Source of the DNA: Zhaonella formicivorans
GTDB taxonomy: Bacteria; Bacillota; DUOV01; Zhaonellaceae
DNA length: 64,000 nt
Direction: 5' to 3'
Assembly: GCF_004353525.1 (NCBI RefSeq)
Contig: NZ_CP085524.1
Span: 1,770,142 to 1,834,141 of the forward strand
The translations under genes and the position numbers were made by a program. Numbering within the stretch: the stretch's first letter is position 1; each line of letters starts with the position of its first letter. This document shows positions 52,847 through 62,072 of the stretch, in pieces. The notes under the pieces are model-generated. The model ran no database searches. It was not told the DNA's origin and was given only the letters and a program-made list of their open reading frames with translations.

Positions 52847-53903
52847 CTTTACTCACTTCTGTTTTGGCAGCTGCCAGTCTTTGCTCTGCTACACGGTCCG
52901 CAGCCAGATAAGTTGCAATATTTTCTTTCTCGGCTAATTTAAGTACATTGACACAGTTGTCATAAATTTTCAGCACTTTGTTCCTGACAATTTCCTGATC
53001 GTAGCCATAGAGCTGCTGTGCCACATTGATCAGACCGCCGGCATTAATAACGTAATCGGGCATATAAAGAATACCGGACTTATGGAGTAAGTCGCCGTGC
53101 CGCGGTTCAGCCAGTACATTATTTGCGCCTCCGGCGATGATTTTACATTTAAACTCAGGGAGCGTTGCATCATTTACAACCGCGCCAAGGGCACAAGGGG
53201 CAAAAATATCGCAGTCAACACCAAAGATTTCCTGGGGGCTGACAACCTCCACCTCGAATTTTTCTTGTGCTCTCTCAAGTGCACCTGTATTAATATCGCT
53301 AACTATCAACCTGGCACCTTCCGAGGCCAGATACTGGCAGAGGTAATAACCTACGTTGCCCACTCCTTGCACTGCTACAACCTTTCCTTTTAAATCCGTT
53401 GTGCCATAAACCTTTTCTACTGCTGCTTTAATGCCTTGATAAACTCCTAAGGCAGTAAACGGCGAGGGGTCACCGCTCCCACCCCGTTCCGGTGCTATAC
53501 CTGTTACATATTTAGTCTCCTGAGAAATAATATTCATATCTTCCTGGCAAGTACCCACATCTTCGGCTGTAATATATCGTCCTTGCAAACTGTCTACAAA
53601 TTTTCCAAAAGCTCTAAGGAGCTTTTCGTTTTTGTCCTTTTTTGAATCACCGATTATGACAGCTTTCCCGCCGCCAAGGTTAAGTCCTGCAACAGCAGCT
53701 TTATAGGTCATTCCTTTTGAAAGACGCAGTACATCTTCGATTGCATCTTCTTCCGAATCGTAAGCCCACATCCGCGCGCCACCCAAAGCAGGGCCAAGAA
53801 CGGTACTATGGACTGAAATTATTGCTTTAAGACCGCTGTCGCTGTCCCGATAAAAAACCACCTGCTCATAGCCAGCTTTGTTAATCTGTTTGTACAGTTC
53901 CAT
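52839..53903 (-). CDS. leucine (branched-chain amino acid) dehydrogenase
   Basis: NAD-dependent oxidative deamination of leucine, valine and isoleucine to 2-oxoacids. 354 aa, standard LeuDH length (GluDH subunits are longer). Catalytic regions: [50 protein letters not shown] (about 36-85, Lys in TYKAA), [15 protein letters not shown], the dinucleotide motif [17 protein letters not shown], and [11 protein letters not shown]-type [21 protein letters not shown]. First gene of the operon, 48 bases after the predicted sigma-54 start site. It supplies substrate to the oxidoreductase encoded next. Confidence 0.95.
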   Translation of the reverse strand: MELYKQINKAGYEQVVFYRDSDSGLKAIISVHSTVLGPALGGARMWAYDSEEDAIEDVLRLSKGMTYKAAVAGLNLGGGKAVIIGDSKKDKNEKLLRAFGKFVDSLQGRYITAEDVGTCQEDMNIISQETKYVTGIAPERGGSGDPSPFTALGVYQGIKAAVEKVYGTTDLKGKVVAVQGVGNVGYYLCQYLASEGARLIVSDINTGALERAQEKFEVEVVSPQEIFGVDCDIFAPCALGAVVNDATLPEFKCKIIAGGANNVLAEPRHGDLLHKSGILYMPDYVINAGGLINVAQQLYGYDQEIVRNKVLKIYDNCVNVLKLAEKENIATYLAADRVAEQRLAAAKTEVSKVG

Positions 53904-53961
53904 ACTTATCTACCTCCGTCTACATTCTTTGAGTAAGAAGTATCGTTTGCCACTCAGTTAT

Positions 53962-53977
53962 AGCAAAAAGCGTGCCA
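53962..53977 (-). promoter_or_regulatory. sigma-54 (-24/-12) promoter of the leucine oxidation operon
   Basis: Minus-strand TGGCACGCTTTTTGCT matches the consensus TGGCACG-N4-TTGCT, with GG and GC exactly ten bases apart. Predicted start near 53951, 48 bases before the leucine dehydrogenase ATG. B. subtilis bkd genes of the same pathway also use sigma-54 (SigL). Confidence 0.9.
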
Positions 53978-54039
53978 CAAGTGATAGTTGGGAAATATCC
54001 CAAATTGCTTTACCTTTTTAGTCATACAACTGCATTTTT

Positions 54040-54052
54040 TTGCACCGTGCAA
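54040..54052. promoter_or_regulatory. activator-binding palindrome upstream of the sigma-54 promoter
   Basis: TTGCACCGTGCAA is a perfect 6+6 palindrome, about 65-75 bases upstream of the -24 element, a normal distance for an enhancer site of a sigma-54 activator. Confidence 0.6.
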
Positions 54053-54121
54053 TTTTCTGCATGCATTTTTTGTATCTAATCCAAACCTCAGAGCTTCTGA
54101 AACATCTTTTTGTGCTGTATT

Positions 54122-54150
54122 AAATAAAAAAGGTGCCTAAAAGACACCTT
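54122..54150 (-). terminator. terminator of the UroD-like gene
   Basis: Stem AAGGTG/CACCTT with a 9-base loop followed on the minus strand by TTTTATTTA, directly after the stop codon. Confidence 0.85.
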
Positions 54151-54157
54151 AGTATAA

Positions 54158-55306
54158 TCAATACTTACCATATTCTTCCCAGGCTTCCCACATCGCCATG
54201 TAGTTTTCAGGAGGAACGTCGGCCTGGACATTGTGTACCGGTGTAAATACAAATCCCCCGCCTGGCGCAAAATCTTCTATGCGTCGTTTTACTTCATCCT
54301 TAACCTGTTGGGGAGTACCATGGTTCAGGATGCGTTGGGTATCTACTCCACCTCCCCAGAAAGTCAGCACATCACCAAATTCTTTTTTGAGCTTTTTGGA
54401 ATCCATGTTCGTTGCACTGACCTGTACAGGATTAAGTGCGTCAACCCCAACTTCTATTAGGTCGGGAATAATGTTATAGACGGAACCACAAGAGTGGAAA
54501 CAAATAAAAGCCTTCGAATTTTTCTTGATGGTGTCAAATAATTCCTTTTGTCTGGGTTTAATAAATTTTCGATACGTATCCGGAGAAATAATCATTCCAT
54601 ACTGGGAGGCAAAATCATCAGCCTCCACAACAACATCAATAAGATCCCCCAATAGCTGCAGAGCCTTTTCCCAATACTTTATTTTAATCTCAACAGTCTT
54701 ATCCAGGATAGCATGGGCCATTTTAGGGTTTGAAGCAAGATCAATAAAAAATTGTTCATATCCCCTTAACCAGTAGGCCATTTCCATAAAACCTGCGGAA
54801 ACACCTGCCAAACACAGGGCAGCATTTGTTGAATCAGCCAGCTGCCGTGCTTCTTCCGCTACACCATCTAGCCGCGCCGGATCTGTTGGATCTGGCACCC
54901 GATAATTAGCTACTTCTTCCGGGCTTGTAAAATTTGCCCAGGGATGAGACTCCAGATCGTAGTACAGTCCTCCGTCTTTGGGCATACGCCAGCCGATACC
55001 CCACTGATCTATAAAATGGGTGTAGTAATCGTCCTCTTTAAATTCGGGGTACCATCCGGACGGCAGCTTTGAAAATACGGGACGAAAATCTACTTTTAAC
55101 CTCTGCAGGACATCTTCGTGTACTGCCGCCAACTGCTGGTGAATCTCAGCTACTTTAACCTCTTCTTTAGAAATACCTAAGTAATTCAACAAATTTTTAT
55201 ACGCAATATGGTGAATCCCGGTAGTAACAGTACCAGCCAGATCAAAGGGGATACGGTCCGGTTCTTTGTGCTGTAAGGCCATTAAAGCTCTTTCTCTAGA
55301 ATTCAA
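54158..55306 (-). CDS. uroporphyrinogen decarboxylase-family protein (MtaA/CmuA-like methyltransferase class)
   Basis: 382 aa UroD-fold TIM barrel. Start stretch SRERALMALQHKEPDRIPFDLAG and the mid-barrel FICFHSCGSVYNIIPDLIEVGVDALNPVQ (about 265-300) are typical of the non-heme UroD branch. That branch contains corrinoid methyltransferases with a zinc site His-x-Cys...Cys. The HxC pair (H-S-C) is present, but the later Cys is not evident (LTFWGGGVDTQRIL), so methyl-transfer activity is uncertain. TTG start with GGAGAGG upstream. Last gene of a sugar-type ABC transporter operon, 38 bases after the permease, which suggests it handles the imported compound. Confidence 0.85.
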   Translation of the reverse strand: MNSRERALMALQHKEPDRIPFDLAGTVTTGIHHIAYKNLLNYLGISKEEVKVAEIHQQLAAVHEDVLQRLKVDFRPVFSKLPSGWYPEFKEDDYYTHFIDQWGIGWRMPKDGGLYYDLESHPWANFTSPEEVANYRVPDPTDPARLDGVAEEARQLADSTNAALCLAGVSAGFMEMAYWLRGYEQFFIDLASNPKMAHAILDKTVEIKIKYWEKALQLLGDLIDVVVEADDFASQYGMIISPDTYRKFIKPRQKELFDTIKKNSKAFICFHSCGSVYNIIPDLIEVGVDALNPVQVSATNMDSKKLKKEFGDVLTFWGGGVDTQRILNHGTPQQVKDEVKRRIEDFAPGGGFVFTPVHNVQADVPPENYMAMWEAWEEYGKY

Positions 55307-55344
55307 TATTATCCTCTCCTTGCCTTATTCAGGATAAATTTATT

Positions 55345-56289
55345 TTAGTCCTTAGGCTGCCCGGTAGCCGTCAAAGCTACAGCAGCAAGGATTATTAACC
55401 CTTTTAAAATATCCTGGAAGAAATACTGAACCCCTAAGAGGTTTAATCCATTTACCAATACACCCATTATTAGAGCACCGAAAAAGGTACCCATGATATG
55501 GGGTTCACCCTCCTTAAACATGGTCATCCCCAGGAAAACCGCTGCCAGGCCGTCCATTAAAAAACCATCGCCGGCAAGCGGCTGGCCGGATCCCAACCTG
55601 GATGTTACTATTACTGCCGTTAGACCTGCTGCCGCACCGCCAATAATAAAAGTTAAAATTCTTATCCAGCGCACATTAATACCGGAAATTTTAGCAGCTA
55701 CCTTGTTACCACCCACTGCATAGATCTGCCGCCCAGTTACCGTATGATTCATAAAAATATACAGGCAAATTAAAATTACAAACATAATGATGACCGGATA
55801 ACCGATCAAGCCAATTTTTCCTTGTCCAATAATTTTAAACTCTTGAGGAATACCCATAAAAATTGGGTCGCCCTTAGTGTAGAAATAGTTAAGACCCCTG
55901 GCAATAGACATAGTAGCCAATGTTGCCACAAAGTCGGATATTCCTACCACGGTTACCAGAAGACCATTAATGCTACCCATGAATGCGCCTATAAGTATAC
56001 CAATGAATATTGCTAAAACTATAGGCACCCCTTTCACTAACATGCCGGCTACAAGCACACCGACTAAACCGCAAACTGCACCAAAGGACATGTCAAAGCC
56101 GCCGGCAGCCATTACCGCCGTTGTACCTAAAGCAATAATCGTTAACATGCTGCCCTGCAGCAATACCATCGTCAGGTTAGAAACCGTTAAAAACACCGGA
56201 GAAAGGAGGGAAAAAATGATACATAGTATTACAAAGCCTAGTATAGTTCCATATTTCTTTAAAATCCGCATGCTATTCATTTTGCGCAT
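55345..56289 (-). CDS. sugar-type ABC transporter permease (RbsC-like)
   Basis: 314 aa with about 8-10 membrane segments; BPD_transp_2 family. Signatures: GSMLTIIALGTTAVMAAGGFDMSFGAVCGLVGVLVAGM, GSINGLLVTVVGISDFVATLATMSIARGLNYF, and the coupling stretch VGGNKVAAKISGINVRWIRILTFIIGGAAAGL. It forms the channel of an RbsABC-type importer. It overlaps the ATPase gene by 17 bases. Substrate unknown: ribose-type systems also carry autoinducers, inositol and other polyols. Confidence 0.92.
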   Translation of the reverse strand: MRKMNSMRILKKYGTILGFVILCIIFSLLSPVFLTVSNLTMVLLQGSMLTIIALGTTAVMAAGGFDMSFGAVCGLVGVLVAGMLVKGVPIVLAIFIGILIGAFMGSINGLLVTVVGISDFVATLATMSIARGLNYFYTKGDPIFMGIPQEFKIIGQGKIGLIGYPVIIMFVILICLYIFMNHTVTGRQIYAVGGNKVAAKISGINVRWIRILTFIIGGAAAGLTAVIVTSRLGSGQPLAGDGFLMDGLAAVFLGMTMFKEGEPHIMGTFFGALIMGVLVNGLNLLGVQYFFQDILKGLIILAAVALTATGQPKD

Positions 56290-57787
56290 TATTCTCCTTT
56301 CTCATCGCATATTCCAAGATCTTATTTGCTGTAGCTTCTTCTCTCCTTAAGCTTTTCACTATCTTTCCCCGGACCATAACCAAAATTCTATCACTTAAGT
56401 TAAGCAGTTCTTGCATATCGGACGAAATCAATATAATACCGGCTCCGTTTTTTGCCAAATCGTCAATTAGCTGATGGACTTCCGCCTTTGAGCCCACATC
56501 AATTCCCTGTGTAGGTTCATCAAATATAAAAACCTTCGGCTTCTTTCCAGCCAGCCACTTGGCTAATACTACTTTCTGCTGGTTGCCGCCACTGAGGTAC
56601 TTGGTCAACCTGCCGGGCACTCCCGGCCTGATGGAGAGCGAATTGATCAAGTTCTTGACAACCTGTGCTTCCCTTTTATGTTGGATTAAACCACCGCGGG
56701 AAAAGTCTTTTAAGCTGACCATGGTAATGTTTTCTTTAACATTTAAACTGGTCACCAGACCTTCAGAACGCCTGTTCTCAGGCACTAACGCCAAGCCTGC
56801 CTTAATAGCTCTCCCGATGGAATTTTTTGTTAAATCCTGCCCGTCTACTTCGATGCTTCCTCTGGTCAACTGGTCTATGCCAAATAAAAGCCGGGCTACT
56901 TCTGTCCTTCCGGAGCCGACAACTCCGGCCAGGCCCAGGACCTCTCCCTCGTGGAGCTCAAAACTTACATCTTCCACGCCGGTATCAGAGGAAAGTCCAC
57001 TTGCCTTTAACAGCACTTTTTCTGTTACACAGCTTGCTCTACCTCCATCGCTGACCATTTCCTTGCCCAGCATTTTGTTGATGATCTGCTGCACTGTAAC
57101 CTCACGGATATTATATACTCCTGCCATTTTTCCATCCCTTAATACTGTTACACGGTCAGCCAGCTCAAAAATCTCCTCCATCCGGTGAGAAACGTAGATC
57201 ACAGAAGTTCCTTTTTCTTTTAAGGAACGTATTACTTTAAAAAGATTTTCTACCTCAGTACGGCTTAAACAGGCAGTAGGTTCATCGAAAACAACCAGCT
57301 TTGCTCCCCTCGACAACCCACGGCCTATCTGCAGCAACTGCTGTTGGGCCACACTCAGTTGGCCCACAGGTTTATCCACCATATCCTGCAAACCAACAAC
57401 AGCTAACATTTCCCGGCTTTGCTTGTTAAGTTCTTTCCAGTTAACCAGGCCGAAAGCGTTCTTGGGCGGTTTTCTTCCCATGAATAGGTTTTCAGCTACA
57501 CTCATATAGTGCACAAGGTTTAAATCCTGGTGAATAATACTTATTCCAACGTCTGCTGCTTCTCTTGGACTTTTATACTCTACTTTTTTACCTTCGACTA
57601 AAATTTCTCCGCTATCATAAGAATAAACTCCACCCAGAATTTTAATTAAAGTCGATTTCCCAGCGCCATTTTCACCAACTAAAGCATGGATTTCCCCTTT
57701 TCGCAAAGAAAAATTAATACTATCCAGAGCTTTAACACCAGGAAACAACTTGGTTATTGCGTTCATTTCAAGAATGTTGTCCTGCAA
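56273..57787 (-). CDS. sugar-type ABC transporter ATPase (RbsA-like)
   Basis: 504 aa with duplicated ABC domains. First site: [48 protein letters not shown]. Second site: [51 protein letters not shown]-type motifs. The frame starts at TTG with AAGGGGG seven bases upstream and reads [21 protein letters not shown]. It follows the binding-protein gene after an 84-base gap that contains a strong hairpin. Confidence 0.93.
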   Translation of the reverse strand: [504 protein letters not shown]

Positions 57788-57811
57788 AGCATTGCCCCCT
57801 TGCTAATAAAA

Positions 57812-57860
57812 TTTGTGCCCAACAAGATCCAGTTACAGATTAGGCTTTGTTGGGCACAAA
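57812..57860 (-). terminator. intercistronic hairpin/attenuator between binding protein and ATPase genes
   Basis: Perfect 14-bp stem TTTGTGCCCAACAA/TTGTTGGGCACAAA with a 21-base loop, followed by TTTTATT. It lies 12 bases past the binding-protein stop and probably lowers transcription into the membrane subunits. Confidence 0.78.
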
Positions 57861-57871
57861 AGCTTAGTAAC

Positions 57872-58888
57872 TTACTCGGCTGCTGGAACGTTTTCCTGGG
57901 TAATTACCGGGCCGTCAATAAAAATCATCTTTGTTGGCGGTTTTTCACCTTGAGCCAGCTTAAAGGCCCACTCTACCGCTTTTTCAGCCATTCCTTTTAG
58001 ATCATGGGCTGCAGTGGCAGCAAATGCCCCTTTATTCCTCATATTCTCGTAAGCAGCAGGATCACCGTCGACACCTACTACGAAGATCTCGTTACGGCCT
58101 GCGGCTTCAATCGCTTGAACAGCTCCCATGCCCGCTCCGTCGAATGCTGCAAAAACAGCGCTAATGTCGCCGGGGTTAGGATATTTTTGCAATATAGTTT
58201 CCATATATTTTCTTGTATCATCCAAGAAATTGGGCCAAGCATAAGAGTGTCTTTCAACAATTTGAATTTCCGGATATTCCTTTAACACAGCGCGTAAACC
58301 CTCAGCTCTAGCCCTGGTAGGCATAATCAAGTCGCCATAAATTTCTACGATTTTCCCTTTTCCACCCAGTCTGGCAGCCAGGTAAGCACCTATCTTAGCG
58401 CCGTTAGCCCAATCATTAGAGTCAATTTGCAAGTCTACTAAAGGATGAAAACCACTGGCCACGCTTATCCATGGTATATTCTTTTCTTTAGCCTGTTTTA
58501 AAGCCGGTTCCAGGAAAGTAGGGTCGCCTAAAAGCACAATAATCGCGTCCACATTCTGTTGAATAAGGCTTTCCAGGTCACTTAACATTTTTTCACGCTG
58601 GCCAAGGCTGTCCAAAGCGACAGGAGTGCCGCCCATTTCTTTAACTAACCGGATGGTTTCTTGATAGATACCGGTATTAAAAAAGTTTCCTTGACCATTT
58701 ACAACAATTCCAACTTTAATATCCTTATTCCCCTTGGGTGTTTCTCCTTGTGACTTGTCCGACTCCTGCTGGGTCTCTGTTCCGGTTGAAGTAGAGTCAC
58801 CGGCGTTGTTTGCAGTTTGGGCTGAACAGCCAACGATTGACAAAACCAACACGAGAACCATAATAATTGAAAACCATTTACGCAACAT
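57872..58888 (-). CDS. sugar-type ABC substrate-binding lipoprotein (RbsB-like)
   Basis: 338 aa. Signal peptide with lipobox SIVGC (Cys21), a Ser/Thr/Glu-rich linker to about 50, then a type I periplasmic-binding fold: DIKVGIVVNGQGNFFNTGIYQETIRLVKEMGGT, SLIQQNVDAIIVLLGDPTFLEPALKQAKEKNIPWISV, DSNDWANGAKIGAYLAARLGG, and AVFAAFDGAGMGAVQAIEAAGRNEIFVVGVDGDPAAYENM. ATG follows GAGGAGG. It captures a small sugar-like solute outside the cell. Ribose-, inositol- or AI-2-type ligands are all possible; the site cannot be read by eye. Confidence 0.93.
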   Translation of the reverse strand: MLRKWFSIIMVLVLVLSIVGCSAQTANNAGDSTSTGTETQQESDKSQGETPKGNKDIKVGIVVNGQGNFFNTGIYQETIRLVKEMGGTPVALDSLGQREKMLSDLESLIQQNVDAIIVLLGDPTFLEPALKQAKEKNIPWISVASGFHPLVDLQIDSNDWANGAKIGAYLAARLGGKGKIVEIYGDLIMPTRARAEGLRAVLKEYPEIQIVERHSYAWPNFLDDTRKYMETILQKYPNPGDISAVFAAFDGAGMGAVQAIEAAGRNEIFVVGVDGDPAAYENMRNKGAFAATAAHDLKGMAEKAVEWAFKLAQGEKPPTKMIFIDGPVITQENVPAAE

Positions 58889-58991
58889 TTTTTTAACCTC
58901 CTCAAATATTTTTATTTGGTTTTAAGACGCAACTCACTTCTTACGACAATTAAGGTTATCCCCTCCTTTTCAGAGTATTTGCGGGTAGAAA

Positions 58992-60401
58992 TTAACCAGG
59001 ACCTTCTAATTCCAACCCATAAGTTTTCAGTTTATAGTGCAAACTTCGTATTGAAATACCAAGGCTTTTAGCAGTTGCAGTCCGGTTACCGTTGTGAGCT
59101 GCTAAAACTTTTTTTAGCAAATCCCTCTCCCATGCTTCTTTTAACTTGCGAAAAGTTTCTCCGGTATATCCTTGAGGGTCAGAATCCACTTGTTGCCTGG
59201 CTGCCCCCAGAGGGGGCAAATGTTCTAACCCTATCGTTGTTTCCTGCATCTGCATATTGATAATTGCTCGTCCCAGCACATTTTCCAGTTCTCTCACATT
59301 TCCCGGCCACCAATACCTGTCAAGGTAATCAATAGCCTCCGGGGTAATCCCCTCTACCATACGGCCATATTCTCTGTTGAGCTTGTTTATTAAAACCCGG
59401 GAGAGTACCGGGAGATCCCCTTTCCTTTCTCTTAAAGGAGGTATATAAATAGGCATCACATTAAGTCGGTAAAAGAGGTCTTCCCTGAACTCGCCTTTTT
59501 TTATTTTTTCTTCCAAGTTAGCATTGGTGGCAGCTATAACACGTACATCAACCGCACGCGCCTTGTTGCTACCAATGCGAACAATCTCTTTTTCCTGCAG
59601 GGCTCGGAGCAGCTTGGCTTGAAGGTTAACAGGGATTTCCCCAATCTCATCCAGAAACAGTGTACCCCCGTCTGCTTCCTCAAAATAACCTTTTCGCCCT
59701 CCCTTTCTGGCTCCGGTAAAAGCACCCTCTTCGTAACCAAAAAGCTCACTCTCCAGCAAGTTATCCGGAACAGCTGCACAATTAACCCTAATAAACGGTT
59801 TGCTGCTTCTGTTGCTGGCCTGGTGAATGGCATGGGCAAACAGTTCTTTTCCCGTACCGCTTTCGCCCCTCAACAAAACTGTAGCAGGAGTTCCTGCCGC
59901 CCGCAGGGCTTCTTCTTTTGCTCTGATAATTGGTGGACTAATACCCGCAATATCTTCCATCGTGTACTTAGCCTCAAGCCGCCTGATAATGCTTTTTGCA
60001 CGGTCCAATTCATCAGAAAGGCGCCGGATCTCAGATACATCATGGATCACTGCCACGCTGCCCTTTAACTTTCCGTTAACTATTAATGGAGCTACGTCCA
60101 CCAGCACTTCCTTTTTAGCTGGTCCCACTTTCATCTGTGCACCTTTTATAGCCTCTCCCGTCTTAAGAACTTTGAGGTGCACACTCTCACCCTCAGCAAT
60201 ATCCACCGTAGCAGGCTTATGAAGAACTTCCTCCTCAGTAAGTCCAATGAGTTTGGTATACGCAGGATTGATTAAAAGACCCATTCCATTTTCATCTACC
60301 ACGGAAATAGCATCCTGAGTAGATTGGATAATAGCCTGTAACAATTCATGAGTTTCGTTTAAGCTTACAGGTTCTTTCCGTTTTTGCGAGCTCTGAGTCA
60401 T
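58992..60401 (-). CDS. sigma-54-dependent activator (PAS, AAA+, Fis HTH)
   Basis: 469 aa bacterial enhancer-binding protein. PAS domain at about 22-130 ([38 protein letters not shown]). AAA+ domain at about 150-380 with Walker [16 protein letters not shown], the sigma-54 contact loop [10 protein letters not shown], Walker [13 protein letters not shown], and RVIAATN. C-terminal Fis-type helix-turn-helix at about 425-465 ([25 protein letters not shown]). ATG with GGAGG seven bases upstream. It lies between the KDG genes and the ABC transporter. The best sigma-54 promoter in the window is 5 kb downstream, before leucine dehydrogenase, with a matching palindrome; that link is plausible but unproven. 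Confidence 0.94.
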   Translation of the reverse strand: MTQSSQKRKEPVSLNETHELLQAIIQSTQDAISVVDENGMGLLINPAYTKLIGLTEEEVLHKPATVDIAEGESVHLKVLKTGEAIKGAQMKVGPAKKEVLVDVAPLIVNGKLKGSVAVIHDVSEIRRLSDELDRAKSIIRRLEAKYTMEDIAGISPPIIRAKEEALRAAGTPATVLLRGESGTGKELFAHAIHQASNRSSKPFIRVNCAAVPDNLLESELFGYEEGAFTGARKGGRKGYFEEADGGTLFLDEIGEIPVNLQAKLLRALQEKEIVRIGSNKARAVDVRVIAATNANLEEKIKKGEFREDLFYRLNVMPIYIPPLRERKGDLPVLSRVLINKLNREYGRMVEGITPEAIDYLDRYWWPGNVRELENVLGRAIINMQMQETTIGLEHLPPLGAARQQVDSDPQGYTGETFRKLKEAWERDLLKKVLAAHNGNRTATAKSLGISIRSLHYKLKTYGLELEGPG

Positions 60402-60479
60402 TGACTTACCTCCATGGCCTGTGTCACAGCTTCAATCACTGCTGACTCTCTGACTCTACTTTTCTCTCCCCAAATAGGC

Positions 60480-61109
60480 TCACTGAATTGCTCGAACAAG
60501 TGTTGCAGCCCTTTGTGTAATTTCCTGATAATTACCTTCAGTCAATAGGCGCCTGTCAGTTAAACTTCCACCTATGCAAACGGCAGCAGCACCTGCTTCA
60601 ATATATTGTTTTAGATTGTGCTCACTAATGCCGCCGCTTGGGACTAACGGTAAATTGCTTAAAGGACCCCTCAAAGCCTTAAAATACTCCAGCCCCAAAT
60701 TGGCCGGAAATACCTTCACAAGGTCAGCACCATTCTGATAGGAATTTATTATCTCCGTAGGGGTCAGGGCTCCTGCTATTGACACCTTACCATGTTTGTT
60801 TGCCAGCGCTACCGTCTCCTGATCATATACAGGACTTACAATAAACTCCGCACCAGCTAATATTCCCTTCAGGGCAGTACCCGCTTCCAGCACAGTACCT
60901 AAACCTACTACAACACTGTCCTTATATTCATTAACTACTTTTTCAACTGCAATTACAGCCCCTGGAGTATCAGCGGTTATCTCTACAATGCTTATTCCTC
61001 CCCGTAAAAGAGCTTGTACAACAGGAAGGATTTCATTAGGCCCAATGCCCCGGCATACTGCAATTATTTTCTGCCCGTAGATCTTTTGCAAAATTTTTAT
61101 TTTTGACAT
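60480..61109 (-). CDS. KDPG/KHG-type aldolase, copy 1
   Basis: 209 aa class I aldolase of the Entner-Doudoroff Eda family, cleaving 2-keto-3-deoxy-6-phosphogluconate to pyruvate and glyceraldehyde-3-phosphate. Active residues: Glu in SIVEITADTPGA (about 41), Schiff-base Lys in GADLVKVFPANLG (about 133), and the phosphate site VPSGGISEHNL. The TADTPG segment (where most have TLRTP or TFNTP) and YDQETV differ from copy 2. ATG with GAGAGGG upstream. Twelve bases after the KDG kinase gene. Confidence 0.92.
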   Translation of the reverse strand: MSKIKILQKIYGQKIIAVCRGIGPNEILPVVQALLRGGISIVEITADTPGAVIAVEKVVNEYKDSVVVGLGTVLEAGTALKGILAGAEFIVSPVYDQETVALANKHGKVSIAGALTPTEIINSYQNGADLVKVFPANLGLEYFKALRGPLSNLPLVPSGGISEHNLKQYIEAGAAAVCIGGSLTDRRLLTEGNYQEITQRAATLVRAIQ

Positions 61110-61121
61110 AACTATCCCTCT

Positions 61122-62072
61122 CTATCGGTCCACTTGCTTCCTTGTACCCAGGAACGACTCTAACTGCTCCAGAGTGGGAAGGGCTTCAATATCGCCTTTG
61201 ACCGTTGTGGCAAAAGCGCCAACTGCGTTGGCTATCCGGACTGCTTCTTTCAAAGTTGTACCTTTTAAGATCCCAGCTATAAAACCTGCGGCAAAGCCAT
61301 CCCCCGCTCCTACATTATCAATTACTTGCGGCAAACGAAACCCGGGCTCCAAGCCCTCTTCATCAGGTGAGGCGTAATAAGCGCCCCCGGCCCCAATCTT
61401 CACCACCACTATCTGGGCTCCAAGACCCAGCAACTCTTTTGCTATGTCTTCCGGTGTGTTTTTCCCCAGAAGTATTTCACCTTCACTCAAACCAGGCAAA
61501 ATGATATCTGCTTTAGAACAGAGTTCAAGTATAACTTTTCTTGCCTCTTCTTTGCTCCAAAGTTTTAGTCGGATGTTCGGGTCCAGGATTACCTTGACCC
61601 CTGCTTCTTTTGCCATATTTACAGCAGCTTTAACAGTTTCATAACAGGTAGGGCTAAGGGCCGGGGTAATGCCCGTAATATGCAGGTACCGGGCTCCGGC
61701 AATATATTCCCTGTCTAAATCTTCCGGCTTAAGGCGGCTGGCTGCTGAATCCCGGCGGTAGTAATATACTTTTGTTTCACCTAACCCAAGGCGTTCTTTA
61801 AAGAATATTCCCGTAGGTGCCGCAGGGTCAAACTTCACCTGCGAAACGTCAACTCCTTCGCCTCGCAGGAAATTATAAATATACCGGCCGAATTCATCAT
61901 TGCCCAGTCTGCTGATCCACCCTACACTATGTCCCAATCTTGTTAAACCGATAGCGACGTTAGATTCCGCTCCGGCCACATGCTTAGAAAAATAGTGCAC
62001 ATAGCGCAAGGGGCTGTTTTCAACAGGGTTGAACAAAACCATGGTTTCTCCTAATGTTACGACTTCAGGCAT
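61122..62072 (-). CDS. kdgK: 2-keto-3-deoxygluconate kinase (PfkB/ribokinase family)
   Basis: It phosphorylates KDG to KDPG with ATP. 316 aa, standard. N-terminal VTLGETMVLFNP and GAESNVAIGLTRLGHSVGWISRLGNDEFGRY signature. Substrate region YYYRRDSAASRLKPED, then the C-terminal PfkB signature with the catalytic base in DNVGAGDGFAAGFIAGIL (Asp, about 262). It overlaps copy 2 of the aldolase by eight bases, showing one operon. KDG would come from uronates, pectin or gluconate. Confidence 0.94.
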   Translation of the reverse strand: MPEVVTLGETMVLFNPVENSPLRYVHYFSKHVAGAESNVAIGLTRLGHSVGWISRLGNDEFGRYIYNFLRGEGVDVSQVKFDPAAPTGIFFKERLGLGETKVYYYRRDSAASRLKPEDLDREYIAGARYLHITGITPALSPTCYETVKAAVNMAKEAGVKVILDPNIRLKLWSKEEARKVILELCSKADIILPGLSEGEILLGKNTPEDIAKELLGLGAQIVVVKIGAGGAYYASPDEEGLEPGFRLPQVIDNVGAGDGFAAGFIAGILKGTTLKEAVRIANAVGAFATTVKGDIEALPTLEQLESFLGTRKQVDR

